The notes: generated from the letters alone by a model not told the origin. 64,000 nucleotides of DNA from Pseudalkalibacillus salsuginis (GCF_021646685.1 NZ_JAKJHW010000001.1:682001-746000), one strand, 5' to 3'. Positions 37,310 to 47,116 are shown, numbered from the stretch's first letter. Numbers and translations: made by a program.

Positions 37310-37630
37310 TTATCCGATAGATTGAAGGAAATCCTCAATTTGTTCTTTGGTTTTACGCTGCTTGTCCACATAGCGTCCTACTTCTTTTCCATTTCGATAA
37401 GCAAGAAAACTCGGAATACCGAAAATACCGAGTTCCTGGCATAATTCAATATGTTCATCACGGTCTACATAAAAATAATCAAACTCATCGTACTCTTCCT
37501 CTATCTCCCGCATGATCGGTTGGACGATCACACAATCAGGACACCAGACAGCAGAAAACATGATGATTGCATGATCTGATTGTATGGCCGCATTCCAGTC
37601 ATCATTTGTTGTGATTGTTTTCAATTCCAT
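37310..37630 (-). CDS. ytpP: YtpP, thioredoxin-like protein
   Basis: A small thioredoxin-fold protein (about 106 residues) with the active site WCPDC (in FSAVWCPDCVIVQP) and cis-Pro in GIPSFLAY. It is probably a thiol-disulfide reductase in the cytosol. Two starts are possible: ATG at 37630, only 2 bases after GGAGG, or TTG at 37624 (LKTITTN) with ideal spacing of 8. The upstream PTS-like gene ends 11 bases before, so the two are probably cotranscribed. Confidence 0.9.
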   Translation of the reverse strand: MELKTITTNDDWNAAIQSDHAIIMFSAVWCPDCVIVQPIMREIEEEYDEFDYFYVDRDEHIELCQELGIFGIPSFLAYRNGKEVGRYVDKQRKTKEQIEDFLQSIG

Positions 37631-37641
37631 AACCTCCAATG

Positions 37642-38652
37642 TTAGTAATCGATTTTCATATCCCCAGGTTGGATGATTCCTTTTTTTCTCATCCATTCTG
37701 ATATTACAAGAGAGATTAAAGCAGGTCCAATAAAATGGAGGACCAGAACAATTAGTAAAGTTTCAAAAGTAAAGCCCATCGTGCGAAAGGTCATGATTTG
37801 TCCGACGAATCCACTTGTCCCCATACCCGCACCTTCAGCAATATTGGATGTTACCCAGACTACCGTTCCAAACGGTGCCAGGACCATTCCTGCAATGGTT
37901 GGCGGAATAAGTATGGCTGGCTTTTTAACAATGTTTGCAACCTGCAGCATAGAGGTTCCGATACCTTGAGCGATCCAACCTCCCCATCCATTCTCCCGGA
38001 AGCTTGCCGTTGCAAACCCGATCATTTGAGCAGCACAACCGATTGTCGCTGCACCTGCTGCCAGTCCATCGAGCCCAAGCATGATGGCAATCGCTGCACT
38101 TGAAATCGGGGCTGTCAAGGCTAAACCCATTAAGCTGGCAACAAGGATTCCCATAACAAGTGGCCTTTGTTCTGTTGCCCACATGATGAGCTCACCGAAG
38201 TTCTGCATGGCACCGGATATTTGCGGACCGATGAACTTGGCTACGAGAAAACCGATCGTTACAGTCACAAATGGTGTTGCGATAATATCCACTTTCGTTT
38301 CCTTCGAGATCATTTTTCCAAACTCCACTGCAAACAGGGTGGCCACATAACTTCCTGCTGGCCCTCCCCCTAAGGCACTTCCGGCAGCCCCTGCAATGAC
38401 TGCAGAAAATAAAACAAGTGGAGGAGCATTCAAACCATATGCAATTGCAACCCCGATCGCTGGCCCCATCAAACTCATCGTCAAACTTCCCATTTCCATA
38501 AAGAATGCAGACCCAGACAACTCACCCGCTGTCTGCAAAATAAGTCCAATGATGAGAGAAGAGAAGAGTCCTAATGCCATATAACTCAGCGCTGTCACAA
38601 AATAAGTATGTAATGAAAGGGAGACCCCTTTTTTCCTAAAAAATGATTTCAA
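37642..38652 (-). CDS. PTS EIIC-like membrane protein
   Basis: A 336-residue polytopic protein (about nine or ten helices) of the free-standing EIIC-type family (PTS_EIIC_2). Typical regions are the alanine/glycine-rich AVIAGAAGSALGGGPAGSYVA and the conserved MTFRTMGF near the end. It has no EIIA or EIIB domain and no PTS partner genes nearby, so classical sugar phosphorylation is doubtful. It is followed closely by ytpP. The substrate is unknown. Confidence 0.8.
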   Translation of the reverse strand: MKSFFRKKGVSLSLHTYFVTALSYMALGLFSSLIIGLILQTAGELSGSAFFMEMGSLTMSLMGPAIGVAIAYGLNAPPLVLFSAVIAGAAGSALGGGPAGSYVATLFAVEFGKMISKETKVDIIATPFVTVTIGFLVAKFIGPQISGAMQNFGELIMWATEQRPLVMGILVASLMGLALTAPISSAAIAIMLGLDGLAAGAATIGCAAQMIGFATASFRENGWGGWIAQGIGTSMLQVANIVKKPAILIPPTIAGMVLAPFGTVVWVTSNIAEGAGMGTSGFVGQIMTFRTMGFTFETLLIVLVLHFIGPALISLVISEWMRKKGIIQPGDMKIDY

Positions 38653-38876
38653 TACACTTACCTCCGTTTCCTTGAAACCTGGCTTAGTTTTTTTAATGCT
38701 TGTATTTACAAAATTCTATCGGAAAAAGTATTAAGATTTTTCAACATTCTACGATAATAAAAGTAAGGAAAATATATGAGCTATTCGAAACTCTATCTCT
38801 ATTATATACATAGTCGTTTCAATCGATAAAGTAGAGTGGTGAATAGCTTTTGCAGAGGAACCAAGGGGGAGAAAGC

Positions 38877-41009
38877 ATGCTTCAATTGCTCAAGGATAAC
38901 CTTCAGCTGTCAATCAAGAATAAAGTGCGGCTCATGTTAATTATGGCCGTAGTAGGAATTCTCATTTTATTTGCCTTTTCAATGTTTTACGTATTTATGA
39001 CACAGAGCATGAATGAAAAGCAACAACGTCTACAACACCTTTCGAGGGAAACTATCGAAGTCCATAGTGAATTTTCGTCTATCAGGAAACTTGAACAAGA
39101 ATTTTTAAGGACCACTTATGAAGCCTCAGCACAAGAGATCACTGTCAAACTCTCTGAGCTTCAAAACCATATCAAAACGATTCAAGAAGATAACAACCAA
39201 TTTTCAGCCTCTTTCAAAAAAATTGCTGATGAAGTGGGTACATATGAGTCTTCCTTCGTTGATACCTCAAAGCTTGTTTCTGATGTCGACAGTATGCAGG
39301 CCATTCTCAATGAAAAAGCAGATGCAATGAGTAAGCTGCTTGGATCCATCAACCCGGCATTATTGAATGAATTCTATGAGCTTCGTGTTTTAGAAAAACA
39401 ATACTTTTTAACAGGGACTTCTACGGATGAAAACCGGTATAACGATCAACTTGAAGCTTTGGAAAAAGTAGTCCGTTCGGCTAGCTTAGAACCAAATCAA
39501 ACCTCGGGTTTCAATTCTAATCTATTGGCTTATAAGAGTGCAATGGACACCGTAAAAGGTTACGAGGGGCAAATTCAACAAACTGTCGTTGCTTTTGAAG
39601 AGATTGGTATGAACCTGCAAAAAACGATTGAGAATGTTGAAAAAGAGGTCAACGCTGAAAACAAGAGCTTAAGTGCAGATCAGAATCGATTGGGGACAGT
39701 CCTTTTATGGATCCTGATCATCTTAAGCTTGATTATTTTAGGTGCAATCGGTTCATTAGGATTCTGGCTGACCTGGACGATCACTTCTTCGATCACCAGC
39801 TTAAAAGAAGGCGCGACAGTCATTGGTGAAGGTCATCTTGGTCATCGTGTCTTCGTTGAACAGAAGGATGAGATGGGAGAGCTTGCACTTACATTCAACA
39901 TGATGGCCGAAAAGATGCAAAAAGCGATGCAAGAGGTCAACACTGCATCAGAACAACTTTCTTCTTCATCTCAGCATCTAGCTGCTATTTCTGAAGAAAC
40001 AACCGCCCAGACAGAGGAAGTTAATGAAGCAATCCAACAGGTTTCTGCTGGTGCCCAAGTCCAGGCAGACCATTTACATGAGAGCACGGAGTTGATTTCG
40101 CATGTGACCTCTTCTATCGATGAAACAGCAGAATACAGTCTTCAAATCAGCCAGGATTCGCAAGCTACTGAAGAAGAAGGTAAAGAAGGTCTTAAAATTG
40201 TTGAAAATCTTGGTAAAAGCTCCGATGAATTCCTTGGGCTTGCCAACCATTTGATTCACCAGGTTCAAGAGGCAAACCAGCATTCCCAACAAATCGGATC
40301 GATTGTCGATACAATTAAAAGTATTGCTGGCAGCACCGACCTGCTTGCCCTGAATGCAGCGATCGAATCAGCAAGAGCTGGAGATGCGGGGAGAGGATTC
40401 GCAGTGGTTGCCCAAGAGGTCCGGAAGCTTGCAGAACGTTCAAAATCAGAAGCACAAAACATATATAAGCTTATTACTCTGATGTCCGAGCAAATGGAAA
40501 AGCTTTCAAACGAGGCTGAGCAATTCGACTACTATCGTACAGAGCAGCAGTCTTCAGTTGATCGTACAAAGCAAGCGTTCACGAAAATCGTTGAAAATGT
40601 AACAGGTATCAATGCCCGAATCCAACAGGTTCGTGGAGCGATCAGTGAAGTCCAAGGCTCAAATACAGCGTTATCGGAAAAACTTCAGGAAGTGAGTGCA
40701 ATTTCACAGGAATCTGTTGCAGCCTCTGAACAAGTAAGTGCATCAAGTATCCATCAGAAAGAAGCGATCAATGAAGTCAACAATGCTGCAAACGAACTCC
40801 AAAACATCGCAATGCTTCTTCAAGAGGAGGTTGGACAGTTCAACTTGATCAGTGAAAACCTAGAAGACCCAAATACAGACGAAGAATCGGACTGGACGAC
40901 TGATTATAAAGATGAAGCTGCTGTTACAGAAGAGCTTTCGTTGGAAGAAACAGATCCAGAAGAAGGTTCAGACGAGGACAACTTCAACAGCGAAAAGGAA
41001 GATAAATAA
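38877..41009 (+). CDS. Methyl-accepting chemotaxis protein
   Basis: A transmembrane chemoreceptor of about 710 residues. TM1 (about 17-40), a long all-helical extracellular sensor, TM2 (about 275-300), a HAMP domain and the cytoplasmic coiled-coil whose hairpin tip is [20 protein letters not shown], followed by [15 protein letters not shown]. The last ~45 residues are very acidic and carry no CheR-docking pentapeptide. I start at ATG 38877 after AAGGGGGAG. The ligand is unknown. It is a single-gene unit with its own terminator; no sigma-D promoter was convincing. Confidence 0.93.
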   Translation: MLQLLKDNLQLSIKNKVRLMLIMAVVGILILFAFSMFYVFMTQSMNEKQQRLQHLSRETIEVHSEFSSIRKLEQEFLRTTYEASAQEITVKLSELQNHIKTIQEDNNQFSASFKKIADEVGTYESSFVDTSKLVSDVDSMQAILNEKADAMSKLLGSINPALLNEFYELRVLEKQYFLTGTSTDENRYNDQLEALEKVVRSASLEPNQTSGFNSNLLAYKSAMDTVKGYEGQIQQTVVAFEEIGMNLQKTIENVEKEVNAENKSLSADQNRLGTVLLWILIILSLIILGAIGSLGFWLTWTITSSITSLKEGATVIGEGHLGHRVFVEQKDEMGELALTFNMMAEKMQKAMQEVNTASEQLSSSSQHLAAISEETTAQTEEVNEAIQQVSAGAQVQADHLHESTELISHVTSSIDETAEYSLQISQDSQATEEEGKEGLKIVENLGKSSDEFLGLANHLIHQVQEANQHSQQIGSIVDTIKSIAGSTDLLALNAAIESARAGDAGRGFAVVAQEVRKLAERSKSEAQNIYKLITLMSEQMEKLSNEAEQFDYYRTEQQSSVDRTKQAFTKIVENVTGINARIQQVRGAISEVQGSNTALSEKLQEVSAISQESVAASEQVSASSIHQKEAINEVNNAANELQNIAMLLQEEVGQFNLISENLEDPNTDEESDWTTDYKDEAAVTEELSLEETDPEEGSDEDNFNSEKEDK

Positions 41010-41021
41010 AGAGCACATCTG

Positions 41022-41054
41022 GAAAAAACTCACTTAGCAAAGGTGAGTTTTTTC
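41022..41054 (+). terminator. Terminator of the chemoreceptor gene
   Basis: A perfect 12-bp stem (GAAAAAACTCAC / GTGAGTTTTTTC) with a 9-base loop and U-rich 3' side. Confidence 0.92.
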
Positions 41055-41149
41055 TTTACAATGCTTTTCTATTAAAAAGGGGATACAAACGCAAAAAACG
41101 AAATTTATCTACAAAAGTAAGGAATTATCTCCATGGACCATGAGCTCTT

Positions 41150-42181
41150 CTACCAGTTCCCTTGGTGATCGGTATACTGCTGGTGTTCCTTGAATGTCTT
41201 CGAAAAATGATGTTCACCGGATCCATCACCTTTGACAACAAAAAAGAAATAATCATGCTCTTTCGAATTCAAACTGGCTTCTAGTGACTTTTTCCCGGGG
41301 TTCCCGATTGGTCCTGGTGGCAGCCCTTCATTAATGTAAGTATTATAAGGACTCTTCACTTCAAGGTCTTTATACAGAAGACGTTCTTTCGGTTTATCAA
41401 GGACATATTGGACCGTGGCACATGATTGCAATTTCCAGTCATCCTCCATCCGGTTCTGGAATACTCCGGCAATCAGCTCTCTCTCTTTATCGACGACCGC
41501 TTCTTTTTCTACGATGGAAGCAAGCGTCACCCATTTTTCTAATTTTTGCTTTGAATCAGGGTCAAGCTCTTGACGTACTTGTTCAAAACGGTCCAGCATC
41601 TTCTCGATGATTTCTGTTACGGTAATACCTTTTTGAAAGGAATAGGTATCCGGGAACAAATAGCCTTCTAATTTGTATCGGACATCTTTATCATCCTTAA
41701 GCTTTTGTACGAGTGGGTGGTTGATTTCTTCACCGGTTTTTGCTAGTTTTAAAAATTCCGCTTTGGTGGCAAGACCCTTTCCTTCAAGCCGGGCTGCTAT
41801 TTGATCAATTGTAAACCCTTCAGGTATAGTAACTTCTATTCCTTTATCAATCGGCGATTTCAAGAGCTCGTTATAGATAGATGGGATGGTTTGTGTACTC
41901 GAAACCTGATGTTTCCCTGTCTTGACCTGCCCGTCGATGTTATTGAGTTTTCCATACAACAAGAAAAACAATTTGTTTTTGATCATCTTTTCCGATTCAA
42001 GTTGTTCAGCTACCTCCTGAAGTGATTGGCCTTCCTTGACAGTGATCACCTTTTGCTTTTCATGCCAAAATGGAGTAGCTTCATAAACTACCCAGACACA
42101 AATTACAGATACGATTAGAATCGATAACAATATTCCATAACGCTTTTTCATAAAAATACCCCATTTTCTAATCTCAGCCAT
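41150..42181 (-). CDS. MltG-like endolytic murein transglycosylase
   Basis: A 343-residue YceG-family protein. One N-terminal membrane helix (about 15-35) is followed by a LysM-like region (VKEGQSLQEVAEQLES) and the catalytic domain with LASIVEKEA (predicted catalytic Glu), CATVQYVL, SPYNTYINEGLPPGPIGNPG and HHFSKTFKEH. Such enzymes cut nascent glycan strands near the membrane. Bacillus usually has mltG in the yrrL locus, so this is probably a paralogue and I leave the symbol empty. The ATG 30 bases downstream (KKRYGIL) is an alternative start. Confidence 0.88.
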   Translation of the reverse strand: MAEIRKWGIFMKKRYGILLSILIVSVICVWVVYEATPFWHEKQKVITVKEGQSLQEVAEQLESEKMIKNKLFFLLYGKLNNIDGQVKTGKHQVSSTQTIPSIYNELLKSPIDKGIEVTIPEGFTIDQIAARLEGKGLATKAEFLKLAKTGEEINHPLVQKLKDDKDVRYKLEGYLFPDTYSFQKGITVTEIIEKMLDRFEQVRQELDPDSKQKLEKWVTLASIVEKEAVVDKERELIAGVFQNRMEDDWKLQSCATVQYVLDKPKERLLYKDLEVKSPYNTYINEGLPPGPIGNPGKKSLEASLNSKEHDYFFFVVKGDGSGEHHFSKTFKEHQQYTDHQGNW

Positions 42182-42281
42182 CAGCTTTTCCTTAATCTCT
42201 TATCCTCATTCAAGACGGTTTACAGGAATTTTTCGGAATGCTCATGTTACTATAGATGAAGAACAAAAAAGGAGTGATAAA

Positions 42282-42728
42282 GTGAATTTAACAGTCTACC
42301 TAGCAGGACAAATCCATGATAATTGGCGAGATGAAGTAAAACAGAAAGCTGAAAAGATGAATCTTCCGATCACTTTTGTCAATCCGATGACTAACCACGG
42401 TCGTTCAGACGACATCGGCGAAGAAATCTTGGGGGAACAACCAAATAAAATCTTTAAAGATGATAAAGCCTCTGACTTCAATAATTTAAGAACTGAGATC
42501 TTACTATCCAAATCAGATGTGGTTCTCGCGTTTTTCGGAGAGAGTTATAAGCAATGGAATACGGCGATGGATGCTTCTACTGCTCTTGCATTGAATAAAC
42601 CATTGGTTCTTGTCAGAGATGCGTCTCTCCACCATGCATTAAAAGAATTATCCAATAAAGCAACTGCAACGGTAGAAAACTTTGATCAAGCGTTACAAGC
42701 ACTATCGTATGTATTTGAAGAGGAATAA
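42282..42728 (+). CDS. ytoQ: YtoQ family protein
   Basis: A 148-residue soluble protein with the N terminus LTVYLAGQIHDNWR and the segment LRTEILLSKSDVVLAFFGESY, typical of YtoQ and distantly like nucleoside 2-deoxyribosyltransferases. The activity is unknown. GTG start after AAAGGAGTG. It is divergent from the MltG-like gene and convergent with the YjjX-like gene. Confidence 0.92.
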   Translation: MNLTVYLAGQIHDNWRDEVKQKAEKMNLPITFVNPMTNHGRSDDIGEEILGEQPNKIFKDDKASDFNNLRTEILLSKSDVVLAFFGESYKQWNTAMDASTALALNKPLVLVRDASLHHALKELSNKATATVENFDQALQALSYVFEEE

Positions 42729-42736
42729 AAGGAAAA

Positions 42737-42851
42737 GGCTGACCCAAAAGAAAGTGACCGTAACCTCCGACACAACATTTTGTACAAATAGATTTTTCTC
42801 ACAATGTTGTTAAGTCGGTGACCTCAGGCACTAATGGGCCAGTCCTTTTTT
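42737..42851 (+). terminator. Long imperfect repeat-type hairpin and terminator after ytoQ
   Basis: Arms GGCTGACCCA and TGGGCCAGTCC, with inner pairings (ACAACATT / AATGTTGT, CCGAC / GTCGG), end in six T. It belongs to the same family as the stem-loops at 26502 and 36729. Confidence 0.6.
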
Positions 42852-43362
42852 ATGTTCGCTTCTTATAAAACTGATACTGACCGATCAACAGGCGGACAAT
42901 ATGAGCGAACATTTCTTCACGAGTGATCCAGCCATCTGTAAAAATCCCGATGGCACCTTCCTTCTTCCGAATATTCTTTTGATTCGTGTAATCAGCCATT
43001 ACATCACCTAATTCCCTGCCAGAGCGAACCAGGTCACCGATTTCCTTAGGAAGAAGAATCTTCGCCCCACTAACCACATAGGTATCCAGCTTTTCTGTTA
43101 CAAGCGCTCCCCAATTACACAAAAAGAGGCCTGCTTCAGAATCCACTACCCCGCCCTCAAGTCCTATACCGATTTTGTATCCTGAATTAACACAAGCTTT
43201 GGCCCGGTTGATGGCCCCTTTTCTCGTTTCTGGATCTGAAAAAGGCTGTGGTGAGACAAGCGACGGAGCATCCATCCCTTCAACCTGCCAATCGAGAGTT
43301 TCGACGATCAATCGGACGGCTTGGACTTTCGCCGGATTCTTTGACCCAACCGCTACAATCAC
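42850..43362 (-). CDS. DUF84/YjjX-type inosine/xanthosine triphosphatase
   Basis: A house-cleaning enzyme that hydrolyses non-canonical purine nucleoside triphosphates. The YjjX pattern is visible: VGSKNPAKVQAV at the N terminus, IGLEGGV, and ELGDVMADYTNQKNIRKKEGAIG. Length 170 fits. GTG start with GGAGTG upstream. It lies next to ytoP but is separated from it by the 48-bp tandem repeat. Confidence 0.9.
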   Translation of the reverse strand: MIVAVGSKNPAKVQAVRLIVETLDWQVEGMDAPSLVSPQPFSDPETRKGAINRAKACVNSGYKIGIGLEGGVVDSEAGLFLCNWGALVTEKLDTYVVSGAKILLPKEIGDLVRSGRELGDVMADYTNQKNIRKKEGAIGIFTDGWITREEMFAHIVRLLIGQYQFYKKRT

Positions 43363-43400
43363 TTAATAACACACTCCATTCCTATATGTTTAAATGCTGA

Positions 43401-43561
43401 CGGTGCCTGGTACAAAAACTAATCCCTTGTGCCGCAACGGTTTCCGAACGGTGCCTGGTACAAAATTCAATCCCTTGTGCCGCAACGGTTTCCAATCGGT
43501 GCCTGGTACAAAATTCAATCCCTTGTGCCGCAACGGTTTCCAATCGGTGCCTGGTACAAAT
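43401..43561. repeat. 48-bp tandem repeat, three full units plus partial fourth
   Basis: Units begin CGGTGCCTGGTACAAA at 43401, 43449, 43497 and 43545, exactly 48 bases apart. The three complete units are nearly identical (CCCTTGTGCCGCAACGGTTT). Because 48 is a multiple of three, frames stay open on both strands, producing repetitive open frames that I do not count as genes. Confidence 0.9.
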
Positions 43562-43577
43562 CAAGAACCGAGTAAAG

Positions 43578-43600
43578 GCACCGATTGTGCATCGGTGCCA
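43578..43600. terminator. Hairpin at the 3' end of ytoP
   Basis: A perfect 9-bp stem (GGCACCGAT / ATCGGTGCC) with a 5-base loop, 7 bases after the ytoP stop. The minus-strand T tract is weak (TTTAC). It reuses the GGTGCC motif of the adjacent tandem repeat. Confidence 0.5.
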
Positions 43601-43607
43601 GTGACGA

Positions 43608-44678
43608 TTAATTATAGATGATTTGGTCGACGGTTGATTTGTCAGAGTTCTTGACCAATTTGACGATCAATTCTTTGGCTGCCGCATAATCATCTATGTG
43701 GATGATCGATGCTGAGGTATGAATATACCGGGAGCAGATTCCGACAACAGCAGATGGTACACCTTCATTCGAAATATGTACACTCCCTGCATCTGTTCCA
43801 CCCTGGGAAATAAAGTACTGATATGGGATATCGTTTGATTCGGCTGTATCAAGGATGAAATCACGAATGCCTTTATGTGTCACCATCGTACGGTCCAGAA
43901 TCCGCAGCAATGCTCCCTTACCTAATTGCCCGAATGCTTCCTTATCCCCATTGGCATCATTCGCCGGGCTTGCATCCAATGCGTAGAAAATGTCCGGTTG
44001 GATCAGGTTGGCTGCTGTCTTTGATCCACGTAACCCTACCTCTTCCTGGACTGTAGCGCCTGAGTATAGCGTATTCGGTAGTTCTTCCCCCTGTAGCTCC
44101 TTCATCAGCTCAATGGCAAGACCCACTCCATATCGGTTATCCCATGCTTTCGCCAAAATCTTTTTCTTATTCTCCATCGGTGTGAAGGGACAGATCGGAA
44201 CAATTTGTTGTCCCGGCCGAACACCGATCGCTTCTGCGTCTTCCCTGTCTTCTGCGCCAATATCGATATACATATGCTTCAATGGCATCGGTTTGGATCT
44301 CTGGGATTCTTCAAGTAAATGTGGCGGTATCGAGCCGACAACCCCGATTACCGGCCCATTATCGGTCATGACCTGCATCCGTTGAGCCAATAAGACCTGG
44401 CTCCACCAGCCGCCTAACGTCTCGAATTTCAGCATTCCATTTTTGGTAATCTTCGTCACCATGAAACCGACTTCATCCATGTGGCCTGCTACCATGATCT
44501 TTGGTCCGCCTTCTTTTCCTTTTTTCACACCAAAGATACTTCCAAGCTTGTCCTGGATGATTTCATCCGAAACAGGCTCAAGCTGACTTCGAACAAACTT
44601 CCTTACATCATGCTCGAATCCTGGAGCACCTTGTAATTCTGTTAAAGTTTGAAATAATCGCAAGGTTTCTTCCTTCAT
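43608..44678 (-). CDS. ytoP: YtoP, M42-family glutamyl aminopeptidase
   Basis: A cytosolic dodecameric-type metallo-aminopeptidase of 356 residues. Metal and catalytic residues are in [33 protein letters not shown] and the final HTSASIIH, so the dinuclear site is complete. The start follows GGAAGGGAG. It is followed by a hairpin and the 48-bp repeat array. Confidence 0.95.
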   Translation of the reverse strand: MKEETLRLFQTLTELQGAPGFEHDVRKFVRSQLEPVSDEIIQDKLGSIFGVKKGKEGGPKIMVAGHMDEVGFMVTKITKNGMLKFETLGGWWSQVLLAQRMQVMTDNGPVIGVVGSIPPHLLEESQRSKPMPLKHMYIDIGAEDREDAEAIGVRPGQQIVPICPFTPMENKKKILAKAWDNRYGVGLAIELMKELQGEELPNTLYSGATVQEEVGLRGSKTAANLIQPDIFYALDASPANDANGDKEAFGQLGKGALLRILDRTMVTHKGIRDFILDTAESNDIPYQYFISQGGTDAGSVHISNEGVPSAVVGICSRYIHTSASIIHIDDYAAAKELIVKLVKNSDKSTVDQIIYN

Positions 44679-44745
44679 GATTTCTCCCTTCCATTTCCAG
44701 AAAAATGATCAACAACCTTATTGTAACGTAACATCAAATGGACCG

Positions 44746-45429
44746 CTATTCACGAGGCCTTTTAGCATATGGGATAGGGTCTTCCGCTCCTACTTCCTCA
44801 AAACCTTTCAAGCGTAATAAACAGCTGTCACATTCTCCGCAAGCAACTTCTTCTCCCAAATAGCAAGAAGTGGTCAATTCATATGGGACACCTAAGCGAA
44901 GGCCTTCCTCGATCGTTTCCTTCTTGGTTAGCTGGATCAATGGGGCTTCGATCTTGAACTGACCCCCCGTTGCACCTGCCTTTGTCGCTAGGTTCACCGT
45001 ATCATTCATACTTGATATGAATTCAGGACGGCAATCAGGATATCCGCTATAATCGACTGCCGAAACGCCGATATAAATTGCTTCAGCTCCGATCACTTCT
45101 GCATAAGCACTCGCAAGCGAAAGGAAAATCATATTCCGGGCAGGGACGTATGTTGACGGGATATCTTCTTCTACCCCGCCTTGCCTTACCTCAATCGTTT
45201 CATCCGTCAATGCACTACCGCCAATCTGTTGTAAAAAACTCACATCGACAATCCGATGTTCGGGCGATCCGAAGTGAGCAGCCACTTTTTCCGCCTGCTC
45301 GACCTCCCGGTTATGACGCTGCCCGTAATGGAATGTAATCGGATACAGCTCACAGCCCTTCTCTTTTGCCATTCCCATGCAGGTCGTACTGTCCAATCCT
45401 CCACTTAAAACAACCACTGCTTTCTTCAT
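44746..45429 (-). CDS. queC: 7-cyano-7-deazaguanine synthase
   Basis: Converts carboxy-7-deazaguanine to preQ0 with ATP and ammonia. The N-terminal PP-loop is SGGLDSTTC; the C-terminal zinc site is CGECDSCLLR. The 227-residue length is normal. It is the last gene of queD-queE-queC, 2 bases after queE. Confidence 0.96.
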   Translation of the reverse strand: MKKAVVVLSGGLDSTTCMGMAKEKGCELYPITFHYGQRHNREVEQAEKVAAHFGSPEHRIVDVSFLQQIGGSALTDETIEVRQGGVEEDIPSTYVPARNMIFLSLASAYAEVIGAEAIYIGVSAVDYSGYPDCRPEFISSMNDTVNLATKAGATGGQFKIEAPLIQLTKKETIEEGLRLGVPYELTTSCYLGEEVACGECDSCLLRLKGFEEVGAEDPIPYAKRPRE

Positions 45430-45431
45430 CG

Positions 45432-46163
45432 TTAAACTCCTCTCTGATCCGGATGCCAGATGACCTTGTGCATCTGTAGGCTCAACTTCACTTCTGGAAG
45501 CGGCTCTGCAAGTATTTTTTCAACAAGTTTTTGCGGGGGCATCGTTTCCCAAACAGGACTGTATAAAACTTGCCCAGCATGATGGTGTTTTTTGACTACG
45601 GATGTTGCAACCTCGAAATCCTCTTCATTTCCGATGACGAATTTGACTTCATCCTGCGGTTTCAAAAGTTCAAAATTGGTGTAAATCATTCGCTCCATTT
45701 CACCTGAATCAGGAAGCTTGAAGTCCATGATAAACCGCGCTTTTTTACCGACTGCTTCATTCTCACTCCGCAGTTTTTCAAAAGGCGCCAGATCAATTGC
45801 TCCGTTTGTTTCAATATGAACGTCAACAATTTGGTCCAACTCACACATTGCCTGCAGAAGTGCTGCCGATTTTTTTCCATGGATCAAAGGTTCTCCACCT
45901 GTAAAACAAATCCGGTGGCTGGAAAAACTTTTGATCTTTTCCACGATTTCCTCGATTGTCGCTTTGTACTCTTCTTTTGCAGGTGCATAGCTGTACGTTG
46001 TATCACACCAAGTGCAACGAAGATTACAATGGAAGACGCGGACAAAGATCGTAGGGAAGCCAGCCATCCCCCCTTCACCCTCAACCGTCTCGAATATCTC
46101 AACCATCGGAAGATCCCACTGCATATATTCTGTTTTTCCCGGCAATACCATTTGTTTAGTCAT
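45432..46163 (-). CDS. queE: 7-carboxy-7-deazaguanine synthase (radical SAM)
   Basis: Radical-SAM ring-contraction enzyme that makes CDG from 6-carboxy-tetrahydropterin. The cluster motif is CNLRCTWC (CX3CX2C) and the SAM-binding region is FTGGEPL. Its start overlaps the end of queD by 8 bases, so translation is coupled. Confidence 0.95.
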   Translation of the reverse strand: MTKQMVLPGKTEYMQWDLPMVEIFETVEGEGGMAGFPTIFVRVFHCNLRCTWCDTTYSYAPAKEEYKATIEEIVEKIKSFSSHRICFTGGEPLIHGKKSAALLQAMCELDQIVDVHIETNGAIDLAPFEKLRSENEAVGKKARFIMDFKLPDSGEMERMIYTNFELLKPQDEVKFVIGNEEDFEVATSVVKKHHHAGQVLYSPVWETMPPQKLVEKILAEPLPEVKLSLQMHKVIWHPDQRGV

Positions 46164-46629
46164 TTTCCATCCACTCTCGTTTCAACGTTGCATAACTTGT
46201 CGGAGTTTCATATAACTTCAACTCCTCGATCCTTGTTCCACGTTCCTTATAGTGTGAAGTCTTGAGACGGTTCTCCAAACGCTCCCAGATCCACACGATC
46301 ATATTTTCAGCCGTGGTATTCATATTCGGTAAAACCTCGTTCAAATAACGATGGTCTAGTTTTGCATCGATTTCTTCTTTAAAAATTTGCTTGATTTCTC
46401 CAAAGTCGATTGTCAGCCCGATATCATCAACAAACCCGCTGATCGTGATGACTAATTGATACGTATGCCCATGAAGACTCTTGCATTTCCCTTCATAACA
46501 ATGCAAGTGGTGAGCTGCATCGAACGTGAATTCCTTCGTGACTGCAACACGCTTATTATGGTACCTCAGTTCATGACGTTGTATATCGACATCAATTTGT
46601 TCCACTTTCTTCGGAATCTGAAAATCCAT
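46156..46629 (-). CDS. queD: 6-carboxy-5,6,7,8-tetrahydropterin synthase
   Basis: First committed step of the 7-deazaguanine branch from dihydroneopterin triphosphate. Zinc and catalytic residues are in FTFDAAHHLHCYEGKC and LHGHTYQL. It has 157 residues, with a short N-terminal extension. The ribosome site AAAGGAGG is 9 bases before the ATG. It is the first gene of the operon. I looked for a preQ1 riboswitch in the leader and saw none. Confidence 0.95.
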   Translation of the reverse strand: MDFQIPKKVEQIDVDIQRHELRYHNKRVAVTKEFTFDAAHHLHCYEGKCKSLHGHTYQLVITISGFVDDIGLTIDFGEIKQIFKEEIDAKLDHRYLNEVLPNMNTTAENMIVWIWERLENRLKTSHYKERGTRIEELKLYETPTSYATLKREWMEND

Positions 46630-46740
46630 AACATCAAGCCTCCTTTTCTGAGTTGTAGTTTTATGATCAATGTTATTCCTCTTAAACTAAAACGCTGTTG
46701 ATTGTTTGAGTCATCAAATTTTACACGATTAGCCTACTTT

Positions 46741-46890
46741 CGCGAGCCACTTCCTGCGGCGGTCGACACATTGATTTACATGCATGTGGGAGCCAGTCGA
46801 AGAACCGAACTTTGTTTGGTTCGAGCCTCCTCGTCAGTTTTCCAGTGACCTACGTGCCTAAACGAGTCGCTTCCACTTTTCTTTTGCCCA
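46741..46890 (-). repeat. Family A intergenic repeat, inverted copy
   Basis: Minus-strand copy of the element seen twice at 36312-36599, including the ACCGAACTTTGTTTGGTTCG hairpin module and CCTCCTCGTCAGTTTTCCAG. Family B-like remnants occur at both edges. Confidence 0.75.
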
Positions 46891-46934
46891 GGAACAGCGC
46901 GTATATTTCCAAATCATTCGAAAACAGCCAAATT

Positions 46935-46963
46935 AAAAAACTCCACTTCAAAACAAGTGGAGT
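46935..46963 (-). terminator. Orphan minus-strand terminator
   Basis: ACTCCACTT / AAGTGGAGT with a 6-base loop and, on the minus strand, six T. No minus-strand gene ends nearby, so it may stop read-through or mark a lost gene. Confidence 0.7.
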
Positions 46964-47116
46964 GTGAATGAACAGCAAATAAGTTCACGCTCCCTAGTTT
47001 TGTTTAATGAGGGGTGGGAATTACGAACCCTCAACATGAAATGTATAATGAATCAGTTAAAGTCTGTTATACTAAAGAATAAATGAAATTAACATTGTTG
47101 GAAAGGGGTATCTCTT

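Larger units (their letters stand above)
46630..47116. other. Intergenic region between queD and ytzB
   Basis: Holds the queD leader, an inverted family A repeat, an orphan minus-strand terminator and the ytzB promoter with an extended -10 (TGTTATACT at 47065-47073). I see no gene. Confidence 0.6.

Noticed and set aside
38760-38850. Sigma-D promoter for the chemoreceptor
   Set aside because: A CGATAA sequence occurs but no TAAA at the proper distance; not convincing.
43401-43561. CRISPR array
   Set aside because: Units are contiguous and near-identical over the full 48 bases, with no unique spacers and no cas genes nearby.
43382-43621. Open frames of 60 and 75 codons on both strands in the 48-bp array
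   Set aside because: They exist because the unit length is a multiple of three. No ribosome site and purely repetitive product.
46630-46740. preQ1 riboswitch before queD
   Set aside because: The leader lacks the AGAGGTTCTAGC-type stem and the A-rich tail of the preQ1-I class.
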